Both the position numbers and the translations under genes were made by a program. From the NCBI RefSeq assembly GCF_040008265.1, contig NZ_CP155620.1, positions 1,612,001 through 1,676,000 on the forward strand: a DNA stretch of 64,000 nt. Direction: 5' to 3'. The notes beneath the pieces were generated by a model that had not been told where the DNA came from, searched no databases, and saw only the letters and a program-made list of their open reading frames with translations. Of this stretch, positions 44,946 to 53,913 are shown in pieces. This DNA comes from Campylobacter sp. CCS1377 (GTDB lineage Bacteria; Campylobacterota; Campylobacteria; Campylobacterales; Campylobacteraceae). Within the stretch, counting starts at the first letter, position 1. Every line of letters begins with the position of its first letter.

Positions 44946-44954
44946 TGCTATACT
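44946..44954 (+). promoter_or_regulatory. Extended -10 of the moaD-moaE-moeA run
   Basis: TGCTATACT fits TGnTATAAT with one mismatch and lies 27 bases before the moaD ATG, which has its own TGGAG ribosome site. Confidence 0.55.
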
Positions 44955-44980
44955 CAAACTTTTAAAATTTTGGAGAAATT

Positions 44981-45202
44981 ATGGTTAGTGTTGAATTTTT
45001 AGGTCCTATAAACAAACCCAAACTAGAATTAAATATCAATAATTTAAAAGAATTAAAAGAAATTTTAAAACAAGATGAAAGCTTAAAAGAATGGCTAGAA
45101 CTTTGCGCCGTATCTTTAAACGAAACAATCATTTTTGATGAAAATACCCCTTTAAAAGATGGCGATAAAATAGCACTTTTACCACCGGTTTGTGGGGGCT
45201 AA
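44981..45202 (+). CDS. moaD: Molybdopterin synthase sulfur-carrier subunit MoaD
   Basis: A 73-aa ubiquitin-fold protein that carries the thiocarboxylate sulfur to molybdopterin precursor. The essential C-terminal Gly-Gly is present ('ALLPPVCGG'). It starts the moaD-moaE-(GyrI-like)-moeA run, which supplies the molybdopterin cofactor used by enzymes such as FdhA. The stop is separated from the moaE ATG by one base. Confidence 0.93.
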   Translation: MVSVEFLGPINKPKLELNINNLKELKEILKQDESLKEWLELCAVSLNETIIFDENTPLKDGDKIALLPPVCGG

Positions 45203-45203
45203 A

Positions 45204-45647
45204 ATGAGTGAATTTATACTTGTAAATGGGGCTTTAGAAATCCCACAAATTTATACAAAATGGTATGAATTTGCAAAAAATAAAAATTGTGGTGCTTTGC
45301 TTACTTTTTGTGGCATAGTGCGTGAAGAAAATGGCATTGAAGCTTTGAGTTTTGATATTTATGAGCCGCTTTTAAAAAATTGGTTTAAAGAGTGGCAAAA
45401 AAGGGTTGAAAATGATGGAGTGATTTTGCTTTTTGCACATTCAATTGGCGATGTAAAAATTCACGAAAGTTCGTATTTAGCAGGGATTTTAAGCAAACAA
45501 AGAAAATTAGGGCTTAAACTCATCAATGAATTTGTGGAAGATTTTAAAGCAAGTGCGCCCATTTGGAAATACGATGTGATAAATAAGCAAAGAATTTACG
45601 CTAAAGAAAGATCAAGCAAACTCTGCGGTGCTGGGCTTTTAAAATGA
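45204..45647 (+). CDS. moaE: Molybdopterin synthase catalytic subunit MoaE
   Basis: A 148-aa catalytic subunit that converts cyclic pyranopterin monophosphate to molybdopterin with MoaD. 'GALLTFCGIVREENGIEALSFDIYEPL' is the N-terminal signature, 'FAHSIGDVKIHESSYLAGI' the middle one, and 'APIWKYDVINKQRIYAKE' holds the active-site lysines. I take the ATG at 45204; a GTG at 45192 in frame lies inside moaD. It overlaps the next gene by 4 bases. Confidence 0.93.
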   Translation: MSEFILVNGALEIPQIYTKWYEFAKNKNCGALLTFCGIVREENGIEALSFDIYEPLLKNWFKEWQKRVENDGVILLFAHSIGDVKIHESSYLAGILSKQRKLGLKLINEFVEDFKASAPIWKYDVINKQRIYAKERSSKLCGAGLLK

Positions 45648-46066
45648 TAAAAGAGTTAGAACAATTTAGCATTTTTGGTGTGAGCACTTTGACAAATGCC
45701 AAATTTGAAAGTGATGTTAAAACTTCACAAATCATTCCTTTATGGAAGAAATTTCATCAAATTTTTGGCACACCAAGTGAAAATTATAGCATGTATTATG
45801 ATTATAAAAACACTTTAGACTTAGAAAATTTAGAGTACAAAGTCTGCGTGGGTGTGAAAGAAAAAGAAAAGGGTGAAAAAGTGCTTATAAAAGAAGGAAA
45901 ATATATGCTTTTTGAAGACTTTGGAAAACCTGAAATCATCACACCAAAACTTTGGCAAGAAATTTATAAATTTTTCAAAAATTCAAATTTGCAAAGAAAA
46001 TTTGAAACAGATTTTGACTTTTATACTGCAAATAAAATCCAAATTTACATTGGTATCAAGGAGTAA
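45644..46066 (+). CDS. GyrI-like/effector-binding domain protein
   Basis: A 140-aa soluble protein resembling the GyrI-like small-molecule-binding fold: 'FSIFGVSTLTNAKFESD' at the start, 'IIPLWKKFHQIF' in the first helix, 'YKVCVGVKE' in a strand and 'FDFYTANKIQIYIGIK' at the C-terminus. Stand-alone members bind ligands or act on cyclopropanoid-type compounds; this one's role is unknown. Its coupling to moaE and moeA (overlap 4, gap 2) makes a link to molybdopterin supply possible but unproven. Confidence 0.75.
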   Translation: MIKELEQFSIFGVSTLTNAKFESDVKTSQIIPLWKKFHQIFGTPSENYSMYYDYKNTLDLENLEYKVCVGVKEKEKGEKVLIKEGKYMLFEDFGKPEIITPKLWQEIYKFFKNSNLQRKFETDFDFYTANKIQIYIGIKE

Positions 46067-46068
46067 AA

Positions 46069-47259
46069 ATGCTAATGCCTTATGAAAAAAGTTTAGAGAT
46101 CTTGCATTCTCACATAAAGCCTTACGAAAGAGTGGAAAAAGTGGCTTTAACGCAGTGTTTGGGACGCATATTAGCAAATGATATAAAAGCGAGTGAAAAC
46201 CAACCTAGTATGCCAACTTCAGCAATGGATGGCTATGCTATTAAATTTGAAGATCAAGATCTGCCTTTAAAAATTTTGGGTATAACTCCTGCTGGAAAAA
46301 TGCCCGAATTTAAGCTTGAAGCAAATACTTGTGTAAAGACTTTTACAGGCTCTTTGATGAGTGAAGGAAGCGATACTTTGGTGCCTGTGGAAAATGTAAG
46401 AGTGGAAAATAATACGCTTTTTATAGAAAAAAAAGTTCCTAAAGGCTTTGCGGTTAGAGAGATTGGCGAAAATTACAAAAAGGGTGAAATTTTACTTAAA
46501 AAAGGCACGAAGCTAAATTATAGTGAAATTGCACTCCTAGCCGAACTTGGATTTTTTCACATTAGCGTGTTTATAAAGCCTATAATTGGGGTTTTAAGCA
46601 GTGGAAGTGAGATAAAAGATTTAGGCGAAAGTTTGGAAAATCCTGCACAAATTAGATCTTCTAATCACATCGCCATAGCAAATTTAGCTAAAAATTTAAA
46701 TTGCGATGTTCGCATATTTGCTCTCTTAAAAGATGATGAAAAAGATACTTCAAAGGCTATAAAAACTGCTTTAAAAGCTTGTGATATTTTGGTTACAACG
46801 GGTGGCGTTTCTATGGGGGATTTTGACTTTTTGAAAAAAGCTATTAAAGAATACGAACTCATCATTGATAAAGCAGATATAAAACCAGGGCGTCATATAA
46901 AAATCGCTAAAATAGATGAAAAATTCATCATCGCCCTACCTGGGTTTCCTTACTCTGCTATGGTGATGTTTAATCTTTATGCAAGAGAAATAATAAATGC
47001 GTGGCTACTTCAGCCAAAAGACTATGTTTGTAAGGCTTTTTTACAAGGAAATTATAAGAAAAAAACACCTTATTTGGAATTTGTCGCTTGTAATGTAGAA
47101 TTTAAAAATGGACGCATTTTGGCAAATTTAGAAGGCAAAAAAGAAGGCTCCAGTGCGATTATAAATAATCTTAACAATAAAGCTGCATTAATGATAGCAC
47201 CAAAAGAATGTGAAATTTTAGAAAATGAAAGCTTAGTGGATATTATTTTTATGCCTTGA
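46069..47259 (+). CDS. moeA: Molybdopterin molybdenumtransferase MoeA
   Basis: A 396-aa enzyme that inserts molybdate into adenylated molybdopterin. Family signatures are 'QPSMPTSAMDGYAIKFED', 'PVENVRVENNTLF', 'IGVLSSGSEI' and 'LVTTGGVSMGDFDFLKKAI', with 'IALPGFPYSAMVMFNLY' toward the C-terminus. Length is typical. GGAG precedes the ATG. It closes the moaD-moaE-GyrI-like-moeA run. In C. jejuni a CRISPR-Cas locus lies close downstream of this gene, but none is present here. Confidence 0.95.
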   Translation: MLMPYEKSLEILHSHIKPYERVEKVALTQCLGRILANDIKASENQPSMPTSAMDGYAIKFEDQDLPLKILGITPAGKMPEFKLEANTCVKTFTGSLMSEGSDTLVPVENVRVENNTLFIEKKVPKGFAVREIGENYKKGEILLKKGTKLNYSEIALLAELGFFHISVFIKPIIGVLSSGSEIKDLGESLENPAQIRSSNHIAIANLAKNLNCDVRIFALLKDDEKDTSKAIKTALKACDILVTTGGVSMGDFDFLKKAIKEYELIIDKADIKPGRHIKIAKIDEKFIIALPGFPYSAMVMFNLYAREIINAWLLQPKDYVCKAFLQGNYKKKTPYLEFVACNVEFKNGRILANLEGKKEGSSAIINNLNNKAALMIAPKECEILENESLVDIIFMP

Positions 47260-47273
47260 AAAAGGTATAAAGT

Positions 47274-47459
47274 TTAAACAGGAGTTACAGATATTTGACT
47301 TCCTTTTTCATCGTAAGTGTATATAAAACTCGAATTTTTTATACTAACATTTGAGCTTGTGAAACCAACTAGCTGCCCTGCAGGTTTAACATACAATTGT
47401 TTGTTTCCATCATAAACATATATAAAACTTCCCTTTTAAACCGCTAAAGTAATAGCCAT
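47274..47459 (-). pseudogene. Small protein gene interrupted by an in-frame TAA
   Basis: ATG at 47459 with GGAG upstream reads MAITLAV and then TAA at 47436-47438. The same frame continues for 53 more codons ('KGSFIYVYDGNKQLYVKPAG' onward) to TAA at 47274. The C-terminal part repeats a 'FIYVYD...' and 'FIYTYDEKGSQIS' pattern, so it was a 61-aa beta-rich protein. The frame has not decayed otherwise, so the stop is recent. The call as pseudogene assumes that the base at the stop is correct. Confidence 0.65.
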
Positions 47460-47576
47460 TTTTTCTCCTTTTAAAAATTTGAAAAAATGTTATCAAAAAA
47501 AAATCAAGCCCCTTTTTTCTAATTTTTTCAATAAGCTATAAAATCATTAAAATCTTAAGCAAGATTATTTGTTTTA

Positions 47577-48149
47577 TTAAGGATTAATTTTTGCACTTTT
47601 TTGCCCTTTTAAATTAAGCCAAGTAATTAAAAACAAAATCAAATAAATAATTATCAATGGAGTATTAATATAAGTTGCTATCATTGATACTGGCGATTCT
47701 AAACCCGTTATCTTAAAAACAATCCATTTTACAAATATTGTAATCTCCTTACAAGCAAAAAATACAAAAACAAAATAAAAAAGTTTTTCTTTCGTAACTT
47801 GAACTAAGGCCCTAAAGAAGAAAAAGGCAAGAATAATGGAAGCTATACTTATAATTTTCCCAAAAATATCATTCGCAAAAGAAATATTTTCACTCATTAT
47901 TAATTTTAAAATAGAATACGAATTTGATCCAAGAACAACCAAAACCTGCCACACAAGAAAATAAATAAATACTTTATAAGTTTTTAACTTTTTGCAAAAT
48001 AAAAACACACTAAGTAAGGCTAAAATTATCGCCGAATAAAATAAAAAAGGATGGATGCTGAAAAGATTTTGCAACAAGTCTTGACGAGCGTTAGGCTCAT
48101 AATTCATAGGATCAAAATACATAGGTTGAAACAATATCATTTTTGGCAA
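47577..48149 (-). CDS. Unknown integral membrane protein (190 aa)
   Basis: A 190-aa protein with five likely membrane spans from residue ~35 on and a short soluble N-terminus with 'QPMYFDPMNYEPNARQDLL'. No family is recognised. It overlaps the next upstream gene (48137) by 13 bases, so they are co-translated. A weak hairpin AATCTT-AAGC-AAGATT (47551-47566) follows the stop. Function unknown; codon use is like the neighbours. Confidence 0.7.
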   Translation of the reverse strand: MPKMILFQPMYFDPMNYEPNARQDLLQNLFSIHPFLFYSAIILALLSVFLFCKKLKTYKVFIYFLVWQVLVVLGSNSYSILKLIMSENISFANDIFGKIISIASIILAFFFFRALVQVTKEKLFYFVFVFFACKEITIFVKWIVFKITGLESPVSMIATYINTPLIIIYLILFLITWLNLKGQKSAKINP

Positions 48150-48868
48150 AAATTTATAATTCCAAAAGCAATTGCACTTAAAATTAAAGATAAAGCCATT
48201 GTGATTTTAATCCATTTTAAATCAAAATCGAAAATAACTTTTTGTGTTGAGAGTGCAAATTTTTCTTTATTTAAAATTTCTTGTCTGTTTAAATTTTCTT
48301 CTTCGTTTGAAAATTCTTGCTTATCAAATTCTTTAAATTCTATCCACGCTACAAGCTTTAAAATATCACCTATTAATATTCCTATAGCACCTAAACTAAA
48401 TAAAGGCAAAGTGCAAATCCCTATAAAATAAGCCCAAAAAACATTGATAAAATACTTTTGTTTAGTTACTCTAGCGATTTCATAATAAAAGACCTTAAAA
48501 AAAGGAAAAATTAAAGCTATAATTAGGACATACAATATTAAAAAAACAGCAATGCCTAAAAAGATATTATCCCCATTAAAATAAAACCGACTATAACCAA
48601 TGCGAGGTTCTAAAATCATAAATACAGCAATAACACTACCAAAAATCAAAATTCCTAACGCAATAAAGAAATTGATGAATAGTTTTTTAGCACCGCCATA
48701 GATTTTTAAATCATAAAGCACAATAAAAAATAAAATCAAACTCGCAAGAGAAAATAAAGCTCCAATATAAGGAATGATACCTAAAAAGCCACAAACAATA
48801 CTCGCTATAGCTTTAAAACGATTTTCTTTTATCTTCTTTTGAAGTAAAATTTCTTGTGAATTTTCCAT
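48137..48868 (-). CDS. Unknown integral membrane protein (243 aa)
   Basis: A 243-aa protein with a charged N-terminus ('MENSQEILLQKKIKENRFKA'), four to five membrane spans between residues 20 and 170, a polar, Glu/Asn-rich segment at about 183-205 and a final hydrophobic span (about 218-240). The family is not recognised. It overlaps the 190-aa membrane gene downstream by 13 bases. Upstream is a 101-bp gap from the third membrane gene. Confidence 0.7.
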   Translation of the reverse strand: MENSQEILLQKKIKENRFKAIASIVCGFLGIIPYIGALFSLASLILFFIVLYDLKIYGGAKKLFINFFIALGILIFGSVIAVFMILEPRIGYSRFYFNGDNIFLGIAVFLILYVLIIALIFPFFKVFYYEIARVTKQKYFINVFWAYFIGICTLPLFSLGAIGILIGDILKLVAWIEFKEFDKQEFSNEEENLNRQEILNKEKFALSTQKVIFDFDLKWIKITMALSLILSAIAFGIINFCQK

Positions 48869-48969
48869 TTTAAACCTTTGAAAATCAATCTAAATAAAGA
48901 CTTTATCATAATTTAATCTTATTTTATTTTTAAATTTAATATAAATCAAACAAAAAATTAAAATACTGC

Positions 48970-49542
48970 TCAAAATATAAAATTCAAAGGTCTTTTATGA
49001 GCAGGGATATTATAGAATTTACCTAAAAAATCGTAATTATCAAAAATATAAAGTTGATAATAAAGGCAAAAAAAGATATAAGCCAAACCTGCACAAATAC
49101 CTAGTAATGTAGTTATTATAAAAATAAGTTTTTTCCAAGTAAAATGAGAAATTTGCTTAAAACAAAAATAAATAAATTTAAAAACAAAGACAAAACTAAA
49201 CAACACACATAGCAAAGGCACTAAGGCTAAATGCCCATCTAAAGGCAAGGTAAGCAAGAAAAATACACAAAGACTAAAAGCAATCCCAAAGTAAAAAGTA
49301 TTTATAAAATCTAAACTTTCTATCTTTGAAATAACTTTTTTCCACACCAAAACTAAAAATAAAGGGGTATGAATCACCAAAAGATAAAAATAATAAATAC
49401 TTATGCGTTTAAAAATTTCCACGCTTGTATGAGGACTAAGCATAGGCACTTCGGAAATGTATTTTCTATGTATTAAAATTAAAAGCATCATCAAAGCAGG
49501 ATAAACAAAAAAGATTAAAAAACCTAAGATAATCTTTTTCAA
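48970..49542 (-). CDS. Unknown integral membrane protein behind hisIE (about 190 aa)
   Basis: A membrane protein with about five spans and a long Phe-rich middle ('FSLCVFFLLTLPLDGHLALVPLLCVLFSFVFVFKF' area), ending 'YNIPAHKRPLNFIF'. I place the start at a TTG (49542), next to the hisIE stop (49544-49546); a longer frame to TTG 49575 would overlap hisIE by 32 bp. No strong ribosome site is visible, so translation may be coupled to hisIE. No family is recognised. Confidence 0.6.
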   Translation of the reverse strand: MKKIILGFLIFFVYPALMMLLILIHRKYISEVPMLSPHTSVEIFKRISIYYFYLLVIHTPLFLVLVWKKVISKIESLDFINTFYFGIAFSLCVFFLLTLPLDGHLALVPLLCVLFSFVFVFKFIYFCFKQISHFTWKKLIFIITTLLGICAGLAYIFFCLYYQLYIFDNYDFLGKFYNIPAHKRPLNFIF

Positions 49543-49543
49543 A

Positions 49544-50167
49544 CTATTCTTTATGTCTTTCTTTAAGCTTAGCAATCACATCTGAAAAACTTAAATCCGC
49601 ATCCGCCAACAAAACGCTTAAATGATACATTAAATCAGCCGCTTCGCAAATTAGCTCATCTTTATCTTTAATCGTCGCCGCTAGTGCAGTTTCTACACCT
49701 TCTTCGCCGACTTTTTGTGCGATGCGTTTGGTGCCACTTTTAAAAAGTTTTGCAGTGTAAGAAGTGCTTTCATCAGCATTTTTGCGTGAATTAATAAGCT
49801 TCTCAAGTCTTGCTAAAAAGACAAAATCTGCATTTTTAGAAAGCTTTTCAAAACAAGAAATATCTCCTGTGTGGCAAGTTGGACCCATGGGATTTGCTAA
49901 AATCAAAAGCGTATCATTGTCACAATCAAGGCTTAAATCTACTATATTTAAAAAATTTCCACTTTCTTCGCCCTTCATCCAAAGGCGATTTTTAGTGCGT
50001 GAAAAAAACACGACTTTTTTGATTTCTAAGCTTTTTTCTAAAGCTTTTTGATCCATAAATCCTAGCATTAAAACTTCGCAAGTTTTTGCATCTTGTATTA
50101 TGGCAGGTATAAGTCCATCTACCTTTTGCCAATTGATTTTTTCATTTAAATTTTCATAATTTTGCAT
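49544..50167 (-). CDS. hisIE: Bifunctional phosphoribosyl-AMP cyclohydrolase / phosphoribosyl-ATP pyrophosphatase
   Basis: A 207-aa fusion performing steps 2 and 3 of histidine synthesis. The N-terminal HisI domain (about 1-110) has '[33 protein letters not shown]' and the zinc-binding cysteines in '[12 protein letters not shown]'. The C-terminal HisE domain (about 120-207) has '[22 protein letters not shown]' and '[19 protein letters not shown]'. It follows hisF by 1 bp. Confidence 0.94.
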   Translation of the reverse strand: MQNYENLNEKINWQKVDGLIPAIIQDAKTCEVLMLGFMDQKALEKSLEIKKVVFFSRTKNRLWMKGEESGNFLNIVDLSLDCDNDTLLILANPMGPTCHTGDISCFEKLSKNADFVFLARLEKLINSRKNADESTSYTAKLFKSGTKRIAQKVGEEGVETALAATIKDKDELICEAADLMYHLSVLLADADLSFSDVIAKLKERHKE

Positions 50168-50168
50168 T

Positions 50169-50936
50169 TTATATCCTTACACTTATACCTTTAGTTTTTA
50201 AGTATTGTTTTAATTCTTTAATATCAATGATTTTTTGATGAAAAACAGAAGCGGCTAAAGCTCCATCAACACCTACTTCAAAAGCTTCTAAAAAATGCTC
50301 CATATTTCCAGCCCCGCCACTTGCTATCAAAGGCACTTTACATTCTTGCTTTACTAAGGCTAATTGCTCTAAATCATAGCCATTTTTAACGCCGTCTTGA
50401 TTCATCATATTTAGCACGATCTCTCCAGCACCTAAATTTTGGACTTCTTTAACCCACTCTATCGTGCTTTTTCCACTATGCGTGCTTGTCTTTTCATCGC
50501 CTGTGTATTTAAATACCTTTAAATTGCCATTTTCATCTTTAAAGCTATCAATGCCAACCACAACACACTGCACACCAAAGTTTTTTGCAAGGCGTGTGAT
50601 TAAGCTTGGATCATTTAACGCAGGGGAATTGATAGAAATTTTATCCGCTCCATTAGCTAAAAGCTCGGCTGCATCTTCTTCGCTTTTAATGCCTCCTGCG
50701 ACACAAAAAGGAATGTTGATATTTTTAGCCACTTCGCTTACCCAATTTCTTGAAATGCGTTCTTTTCTAGCACTTGCAGCTATATCATAAAATACAAGCT
50801 CATCGATACCATTTTGCGAATAACGCTTTGCAAGCTCTATGATATCTCCCATATCTTTATGGTTTTTAAACTGCGTCCCTTTTACTACCCTGCCATCTTT
50901 TACATCCAAACATGCAATTATACGTTTTGTAAGCAT
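50169..50936 (-). CDS. hisF: Imidazole glycerol phosphate synthase, cyclase subunit HisF
   Basis: A 255-aa (beta/alpha)8 barrel that pairs with HisH to make imidazole glycerol phosphate and AICAR. The opening '[16 protein letters not shown]' includes the catalytic Asp near residue 11, and 'KISINSPAL' and '[17 protein letters not shown]' are phosphate-binding loops. It starts 9 bp after the stop of the HARE-HTH gene. Confidence 0.96.
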   Translation of the reverse strand: MLTKRIIACLDVKDGRVVKGTQFKNHKDMGDIIELAKRYSQNGIDELVFYDIAASARKERISRNWVSEVAKNINIPFCVAGGIKSEEDAAELLANGADKISINSPALNDPSLITRLAKNFGVQCVVVGIDSFKDENGNLKVFKYTGDEKTSTHSGKSTIEWVKEVQNLGAGEIVLNMMNQDGVKNGYDLEQLALVKQECKVPLIASGGAGNMEHFLEAFEVGVDGALAASVFHQKIIDIKELKQYLKTKGISVRI

Positions 50937-50945
50937 TTTGTCTTT

Positions 50946-51875
50946 TCAAATACCTTTCTCTTTGAGATATTTTTGCATTTCTTCATCGCTTTTAATCTTG
51001 TCAAATTTAGCTTGAACTTTAGCTTCACTGCCTAGTTTGATTTGCTTATTTATATCATCTATAAATTCTTTAAAATTTGGATTTTTATTAATCAGCATAT
51101 TTAAAGTTTGTATGTCAAGTTCTCTTTCTTTCGCACTAAGCAAAATCGAAGAATTAAAAATATCTTTTTCAAGCTTTATCACTCCTATGCCAAAGCTTTG
51201 ATTTAAGCGTCTTAACTCGCTTAAAACTTCACTATCAATTTCTTTTAAAACCACCAAATAACCTTCATTTGCCCAGCTAGAATTACTCACAGCTTGAAAA
51301 TAGCTTTCTTTTAAATTCGAAAAATTCAAAGTGATTTTAAGCTCGAAAGAAAAAAGTTTATAGCTATTTTGTTTGATATTTTCTAAAAGCGTTATGGTTT
51401 CTTTTTCATAATCATCATAAGGAAAATAAACTCCCACAATATCAGGATAATTCCATTTATCTGCGCCACTTTTACCCTTTTTACTTTGCTCGTGATAAAT
51501 GGTTTTACAATTTAAATTAAAATCTGCGTTTTCATATAAGAATTTTACTAATAATGGGTGCAAATCTCTTTCGTGAAAATTGTTTTTTTCTTGTTTTTCG
51601 ATGATAATTTCATTTTTATTTCCAAGTTTTAAAAGTTCTTTTTCTCTTTCCTTTAACCAAAAAGTTGTCGGTTTTATGGAAGATTTGATAAAATCAATTT
51701 TATCCGTAAGTAGTCTATTCCAAAGTGTTTGAGTAGGTGTTTGCCCTATACTACTAAGTTTTTTATCCAAACCTTTTTCAAGAGCAATTTGCCAAATTTC
51801 ACTCACACTTAAAGGCTTTTTGGCTTGTTTTAAAACTTCTATAATCAATTCTTTATAAGTTAATTTGCTAGACAT
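50946..51875 (-). CDS. HARE-HTH protein with nuclease-like C-terminal domain (HrgA-like)
   Basis: A 309-aa soluble protein. Residues ~1-75 match the HB1/ASXL restriction-endonuclease HTH (HARE-HTH) domain ('[32 protein letters not shown]', '[13 protein letters not shown]'). The rest contains '[13 protein letters not shown]' and '[23 protein letters not shown]', where D...E-x-K looks like a PD-(D/E)xK nuclease core. This arrangement is found in COG2958/HrgA-like proteins of Helicobacter and Campylobacter. It sits inside the his operon, overlapping hisA by 16 bp. Its substrate is not known; DNA binding is likely. Confidence 0.75.
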   Translation of the reverse strand: MSSKLTYKELIIEVLKQAKKPLSVSEIWQIALEKGLDKKLSSIGQTPTQTLWNRLLTDKIDFIKSSIKPTTFWLKEREKELLKLGNKNEIIIEKQEKNNFHERDLHPLLVKFLYENADFNLNCKTIYHEQSKKGKSGADKWNYPDIVGVYFPYDDYEKETITLLENIKQNSYKLFSFELKITLNFSNLKESYFQAVSNSSWANEGYLVVLKEIDSEVLSELRRLNQSFGIGVIKLEKDIFNSSILLSAKERELDIQTLNMLINKNPNFKEFIDDINKQIKLGSEAKVQAKFDKIKSDEEMQKYLKEKGI

Positions 51876-52585
51876 TTTATCCCTTCTTCTACGCTAAAAA
51901 CTCCGTCCAGCAAAGCTTTTCCGACAATTACACCGCTACAAATGCCCTTTAGTTTTTTAAGATCTTCTAAACTCGCCACACCACCGCTTGCTTGTATATG
52001 AATTTGTGGGAATTTTTCGTAGATAAATTTATAAAGTAAGACATTTGCTCCTTGCATAGTGCCATCTTTTGAAATATCAGTACAAAGTATATGTTTTAAG
52101 CCTTTAGCACTATAAAATTCTAAAACTTCTAAAAGACTTTTATCGCTAGTATCTTGCCAAGCGTTAATGACTATTTTATACTCATCTTTTAAAATCGTAT
52201 CCAAAGCCAAAACGATGGCTTCGCTTCCAAAACTTGATAAAATTTCCTCGCAAAGCACGGGGTTTGTAATCGCTAAAGATCCAATTACCACGCGTTTTAC
52301 TCCACTTTCAAGCAAAGCTTTTATCTCAGCTTTAGTACGAATTCCACCACCTACTTGCAAATTCACACTTACTTTGCTGGCTAACTTTTCTATCAAAGCA
52401 AGTTGTCTTTTGCTCGTATCCTTTGCTCCGCTTAAATCCACCAAATGAAGCCAAGTCGCTCCTGCTTTTTCGTATTCTCTAAATTTCTCCAAAGGATCGT
52501 ATTTATAAACTTTTTTTTGCTCATAATCGCCTTTTACAAGACGTACCACTTCTCCGTCAATTAAATCAAGTGCGGGGATTAACAT
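51860..52585 (-). CDS. hisA: Phosphoribosylformimino-5-aminoimidazole carboxamide ribotide isomerase HisA
   Basis: A 241-aa (beta/alpha)8 barrel isomerase, step 4 of histidine synthesis. '[19 protein letters not shown]' opens it, '[13 protein letters not shown]' and '[11 protein letters not shown]' hold catalytic and phosphate-binding residues, and '[13 protein letters not shown]' is the last loop. It overlaps hisH by 7 bases and the HARE-HTH gene by 16. Confidence 0.95.
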   Translation of the reverse strand: MLIPALDLIDGEVVRLVKGDYEQKKVYKYDPLEKFREYEKAGATWLHLVDLSGAKDTSKRQLALIEKLASKVSVNLQVGGGIRTKAEIKALLESGVKRVVIGSLAITNPVLCEEILSSFGSEAIVLALDTILKDEYKIVINAWQDTSDKSLLEVLEFYSAKGLKHILCTDISKDGTMQGANVLLYKFIYEKFPQIHIQASGGVASLEDLKKLKGICSGVIVGKALLDGVFSVEEGIKCLAN

Positions 52586-53169
52586 GTCATATCCTTAATG
52601 AAATTTAAAATCAACTCTTCGCCCGCTTCACCGCTTCTTTCAGGGTGAAATTGCACGCCATAAAAATTGTCTTTTGCTAAAGACGCACTAAATTTCACTC
52701 CATACTCGCTTGATGCGATAGTGTAATCATTTAATGCTATGCAGTAACTATGCACGAAGTAAAAATAAGCCCCATTTAAGCCTTTAAAAAGCGGGTGCGT
52801 GCTTGAAACTTCATTCCAACCCATGTGTGGCAAAGAGTATTCTTTTAGCAAATCAAATTTTTGTGTTTTAAAAGGCATAATTCCTAAAGTTTTTTGATCG
52901 AGCTCTTCGGAAAAATCTCCCAAAATTTGCATTCCTAAGCAAATACCAAGTAAGGGTTTTTTGGTATTTTTTAAAAAGTCTATTAAATTAAAACTTTCTA
53001 AATTACTCATTGCCTTTGCTGCGGTACCAACCCCTGGTAAAAAAAGCTTATCCGCATTTTCCAAATCTTTCAAATCTCTGCTGATTTTAGCCTCAAATCC
53101 TAATCTATCAAGGCAAAATTTAAGTGAAGCTAAATTCGCACAAGCCGTATCAATGATAACTAGTTTCAT
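52579..53169 (-). CDS. hisH: Imidazole glycerol phosphate synthase, glutaminase subunit HisH
   Basis: A 196-aa class I glutamine amidotransferase that supplies ammonia to HisF. The nucleophile Cys is in '[14 protein letters not shown]', and the His-x-Glu pair is in '[13 protein letters not shown]'. Its ATG overlaps the stop of the upstream restriction gene remnant (ATGA), so it is now coupled to that gene instead of hisB. Confidence 0.95.
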   Translation of the reverse strand: MKLVIIDTACANLASLKFCLDRLGFEAKISRDLKDLENADKLFLPGVGTAAKAMSNLESFNLIDFLKNTKKPLLGICLGMQILGDFSEELDQKTLGIMPFKTQKFDLLKEYSLPHMGWNEVSSTHPLFKGLNGAYFYFVHSYCIALNDYTIASSEYGVKFSASLAKDNFYGVQFHPERSGEAGEELILNFIKDMTC

Positions 53170-53913
53170 AGTGATAAATCCTTAAATCTTAAAGGCTTAT
53201 TTAAAAATAGCCATTGAAAATAATTAGAATCAATATTAAACACACTTTGCCCTTCCATTTGCTGTCTAGTAATCCAGTTTAAATCATTATCTTGAATGTT
53301 AGAAATATCTACAAAAGCAACTTGCCTGTTAAATAAATCAAAATGAATTACTAGCGTTTTTATTTTTATCATTGAATATATTTTTTGCTTCTCTAACTTT
53401 ATGCTCTTTAATATCATTAATACCTTGAAAACCACTTTGTATTTCAAGCCTATAATCATCAATTTCTAAATCTGCTCTAGGTGTTCTTCTAAAAGTATCT
53501 AAAGAGTGAAAATCATCATCGCCTATATTTTTAATTTCATCTTTAGAAATATCAAAAATTTCACTTATTGCTTTTTTAAAATATTCACAAACTAAATATC
53601 CTCTCATCCAGCTAAAATAAACTTCCTCTTTGCGTCTTCCTTGATTATTTAAATTATTTAAAATATTATTATTTTTAAGCGTATTGTAAGTATTAAATAA
53701 ATAATTTTGCAAAAATAATTCTATATCACAAGGATCATAATAGTTTTTGTTTATTTTTGTAAAAATTTCTGATAATCTATGATTTAATTTTTCAATATAA
53801 CAAAAGTCAATTTCAGCTTTTATATCCTTTGCACTTAAAAAATCTTTAAACTTTTGCTGAGATTCAAAACCTAATATATGTCTATAATTTTTAAAATCAT
53901 CCTTATGAAACAT
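53166..53913 (-). pseudogene. Type II restriction endonuclease gene, frameshifted
   Basis: Two overlapping frames form one gene of about 249 codons. Frame 1 (53338-53913, 191 codons) contains 'RRTPRADLEIDDYRLEIQSGFQGINDIKEHKV', where D148 and E157-x-Q159 look like the metal centre of a PD-(D/E)xK nuclease. Frame 2 (ending 53166) continues with 'TLVIHFDLFNRQVAFVDISN' and a plausible C-terminus '[11 protein letters not shown]'. Total length modulo 3 is 1, so a one-base change separates them, in the A-rich stretch before 53370. The gene follows a cytosine methyltransferase with 11 bp overlap. The nuclease is probably inactive, although a truncated protein with the catalytic core would be made. 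Confidence 0.75.

Noticed and set aside
46665-46865. Minus-strand frame inside moeA
   Set aside because: There is no ribosome site and the moeA frame is continuous and conserved.
47260-47576. CRISPR array or cas genes downstream of moeA
   Set aside because: C. jejuni has a CRISPR-Cas locus near this point, but no repeated spacers or Cas frames are present; only a small broken gene is found.
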